From assembly GCA_013373375.1 (NCBI GenBank), contig JABXHY010000021.1, positions 1-64,000 on the forward strand: 64,000 nt of DNA, read 5' to 3'. The notes beneath the pieces are model-generated. The model was given only the letters and a program-made list of their open reading frames with translations, was not told the origin of the DNA and ran no database searches. This DNA is from Gammaproteobacteria bacterium. Lineage in GTDB: Bacteria; Pseudomonadota; Gammaproteobacteria; Enterobacterales; Kangiellaceae. Of the stretch, positions 62,834-64,000 are shown piece by piece (position 1 is the stretch's first letter; each line of letters opens with the position of its first letter). The position numbers and the translations under genes were made by a program.

Positions 62834-63392
62834 CTTTCTCGCAGTAAGCAAGATGATCATTTACCATACCCACTGCTTGCATAAACGCATAGCAAATAGT
62901 TGAACCGACAAAGGTAAAGCCTTTTTTCTTTAAGGCTTTACTCATTTTATCTGACACATCTGTTTTTGCAGGAAGCTCCTGCATATTTTTAAAGCTATTG
63001 ATTATTGGTTGGTGATCGACAAATGACCATAAAAAGTTTGAAAAGCTATTTCGTTTATCAAAGTTAGTTAAAAATGCTAGTGCATTTTTTCGAAAGCCAT
63101 AAACTTTTAATCGATTACGTATAATGCCAGGATCAAGTAATAACTCTTCTAATTCAGTGTCTGGCATGTTTGCTATTTTCTGTGGATTAAAGCGATAGAA
63201 AACTTTTCGATAGTGAGCGCGTTTTTTTAAAACTGTAATCCAACTAAGACCAGCTTGCGCTCCTTCAAGGCAAAGCATTTCAAAGAGAGCGCGGTCTTTA
63301 TATTCTGGTACTCCCCACTCATCATCGTGATATTTAATATAGAGGGGATCACTTCCACACCAGTCACAGCGTTTAAGATTGTTTTGTTTCAT
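62823..63392 (-). CDS. tag: DNA-3-methyladenine glycosylase I
   Basis: A 189-residue Tag enzyme. The N-terminal RCDWCG and the following YIKYHDDEWGVP supply zinc ligands (Cys, His), completed by HLAYC near the C-terminus. The catalytic glutamate lies in LCLEGAQAGLSW. It removes 3-methyladenine from DNA and is not part of the Ada regulon in E. coli. Together with Ada-AlkA and Ogt it gives the window three alkylation-repair activities. It overlaps the upstream VOC gene (same direction) by 20 bp. Confidence 0.95.
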   Translation of the reverse strand: MKQNNLKRCDWCGSDPLYIKYHDDEWGVPEYKDRALFEMLCLEGAQAGLSWITVLKKRAHYRKVFYRFNPQKIANMPDTELEELLLDPGIIRNRLKVYGFRKNALAFLTNFDKRNSFSNFLWSFVDHQPIINSFKNMQELPAKTDVSDKMSKALKKKGFTFVGSTICYAFMQAVGMVNDHLAYCEKASR

Positions 63393-63756
63393 TACTCAAC
63401 CATGGGACTTTAAAATGTGGGTTTTCAATAATTCCAAAATGATTGCCAAATGGATCTATGATTGTTGCAACTTTAATTCCTTCGCCAACCTCTTCAATTG
63501 GCTCTGCAGCTTCAGCTCCTCGCTCGATAAATTGGACGATAGAATCACCAATATTATCAACTCGCCAGTATGCGACCACATTATTATTTGGAGGCCGAGT
63601 CCCTGGTAAAAGTCCTAATTCGAAACCACCGATATTGTACCCCACATAAAAAGCTTCATCGAAATAAGGGTCGATTAAGAATATTTGTTTTATCCACTGT
63701 TTTGCTTTGGTTAGATTTTCAACATAATACACGGCTGTTGCGAGTTGCTTTAACAT
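63373..63756 (-). CDS. VOC-family (glyoxalase-like) protein
   Basis: A 127-residue vicinal-oxygen-chelate protein with the typical opening LATAVYYVENLTKAKQWIKQ and the closing VATIIDPFGNHFGIIENP. The GAEAAEPIEEVGEGIKVA segment is the usual central strand pair. Metal-binding residues are a final Glu in IIEN and a possible Asp or His earlier, so resistance-type or isomerase-type function cannot be told apart. It precedes tag, with which it overlaps by 20 bp. Confidence 0.85.
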   Translation of the reverse strand: MLKQLATAVYYVENLTKAKQWIKQIFLIDPYFDEAFYVGYNIGGFELGLLPGTRPPNNNVVAYWRVDNIGDSIVQFIERGAEAAEPIEEVGEGIKVATIIDPFGNHFGIIENPHFKVPWLSNETKQS

Positions 63757-63912
63757 GTTCGTCTCCGAGTGTGTTGATCAATTTTGACTGAGTATGCCAT
63801 CGAACCGGACAGAGTAAAGTAAAATCGATAACTCGATTATCCAATCTTTTGAATTGGGTTCACAGCTCTAAAATAAGCAGTTTCAGCCATAGGATAAGGG
63901 CTGCAGCACTGT

Positions 63913-63918
63913 TATAAT
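63913..63918 (+). promoter_or_regulatory. Consensus -10 element before the last gene
   Basis: A perfect TATAAT at 63913-63918, 44 bp before the TTG start of the truncated gene. No good -35 lies 16-18 bp upstream, so the promoter may depend on an activator. Confidence 0.45.
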
Positions 63919-63961
63919 CCGGCGTTTAGTAAAAACTATCAATTCAGCGTTGGAGAGTAAG

Positions 63962-64000
63962 TTGACTGCCCCATCGGAAAAGCAAGGAATAGAAGGAGCC
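63962..64000 (+). CDS. N-terminus of a gene cut by the window end
   Basis: The first 13 codons of an open frame (MTAPSEKQGIEGA if TTG 63962 is the start), with GGAG seven bases upstream and a perfect TATAAT further up. No identity can be given from so short a piece. Confidence 0.5.
   Translation, partial: MTAPSEKQGIEGA

Overview
The window reads as chromosomal DNA of an AT-rich (roughly 40% GC by eye) aerobic, probably marine, gammaproteobacterium. This rests on FadBA, BtuB/TonB-type receptors, YigZ-PepQ next to FadBA, AlkB and a beta-glucan utilisation locus. Genus cannot be fixed from sequence alone. Genes are dense and mostly ordinary, with one accessory stretch (about 21.1-24.7 kb).

Layout. 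0-6.1 kb: a partial GTPase/DUF3482 gene, an S9 peptidase, a lipoprotein, a DedA-like protein, and an alkylation-repair pair (Ada-type sensor fused to AlkA, then Ogt, overlapping by ATGA). 6.2-20.5 kb: a laminarin/beta-1,3-glucan locus. A LacI regulator faces a five-gene operon (GH16 lipoprotein with three tandem C-terminal modules, TonB receptor, GH3, sugar-porter MFS, GH-A-clan lipoprotein), and a divergent GPH-type transporter lies beyond it. Two identical 14-bp LacI-type operators sit in the divergent promoter region. Expected flow: surface hydrolysis by GH16, outer-membrane uptake by the TonB receptor, trimming by the GH-A and GH3 enzymes, inner-membrane import by the two transporters.

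20.6-25.4 kb: an RRM protein, then a run of small unrecognised genes, all on the minus strand and widely spaced. At least one is bounded by a site that folds like an integron attC, so this looks like a small integrase-less cassette cluster. 25.4-33.8 kb: SirB2, YigZ, PepQ, fadBA with a FadR-like operator, a sodium:solute symporter and an LTXXQ-like protein. 33.8-37.1 kb: TusA, AlkB alkane hydroxylase with a triplicated start region, DUF1285, VOC and thioredoxin-like proteins.

37.2-49 kb: a cobalamin uptake/salvage regulon under two cobalamin riboswitches: btuD-btuC-cobT-cobS-cobU-cobC-cobQ-cobO-btuF, then btuB, a second phosphatase and a PLP dehydratase. 49-53.5 kb: a bacterial PH-domain protein, two tandem HD-GYP paralogues lacking the His of the HD doublet, and an RlaP-type nucleotidyltransferase. 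53.6-59.5 kb: a seven-gene minus-strand operon (AlaX, TMEM175-like, SDR, Kef-like antiporter, PhzF, SGNH hydrolase, NTF2-like). 59.7-62.8 kb: an ABC module with two tiny membrane proteins and a YtrA-type GntR regulator. 62.8-64 kb: Tag glycosylase, a VOC protein, and the first codons of a truncated gene.

The least explained items are the cassette cluster, the GntR/ABC/small-protein module, the alkB leader with its two six-codon upstream ORFs, and the paired degenerate HD-GYP genes. No phage, IS element, CRISPR array, tRNA or rRNA was recognised.
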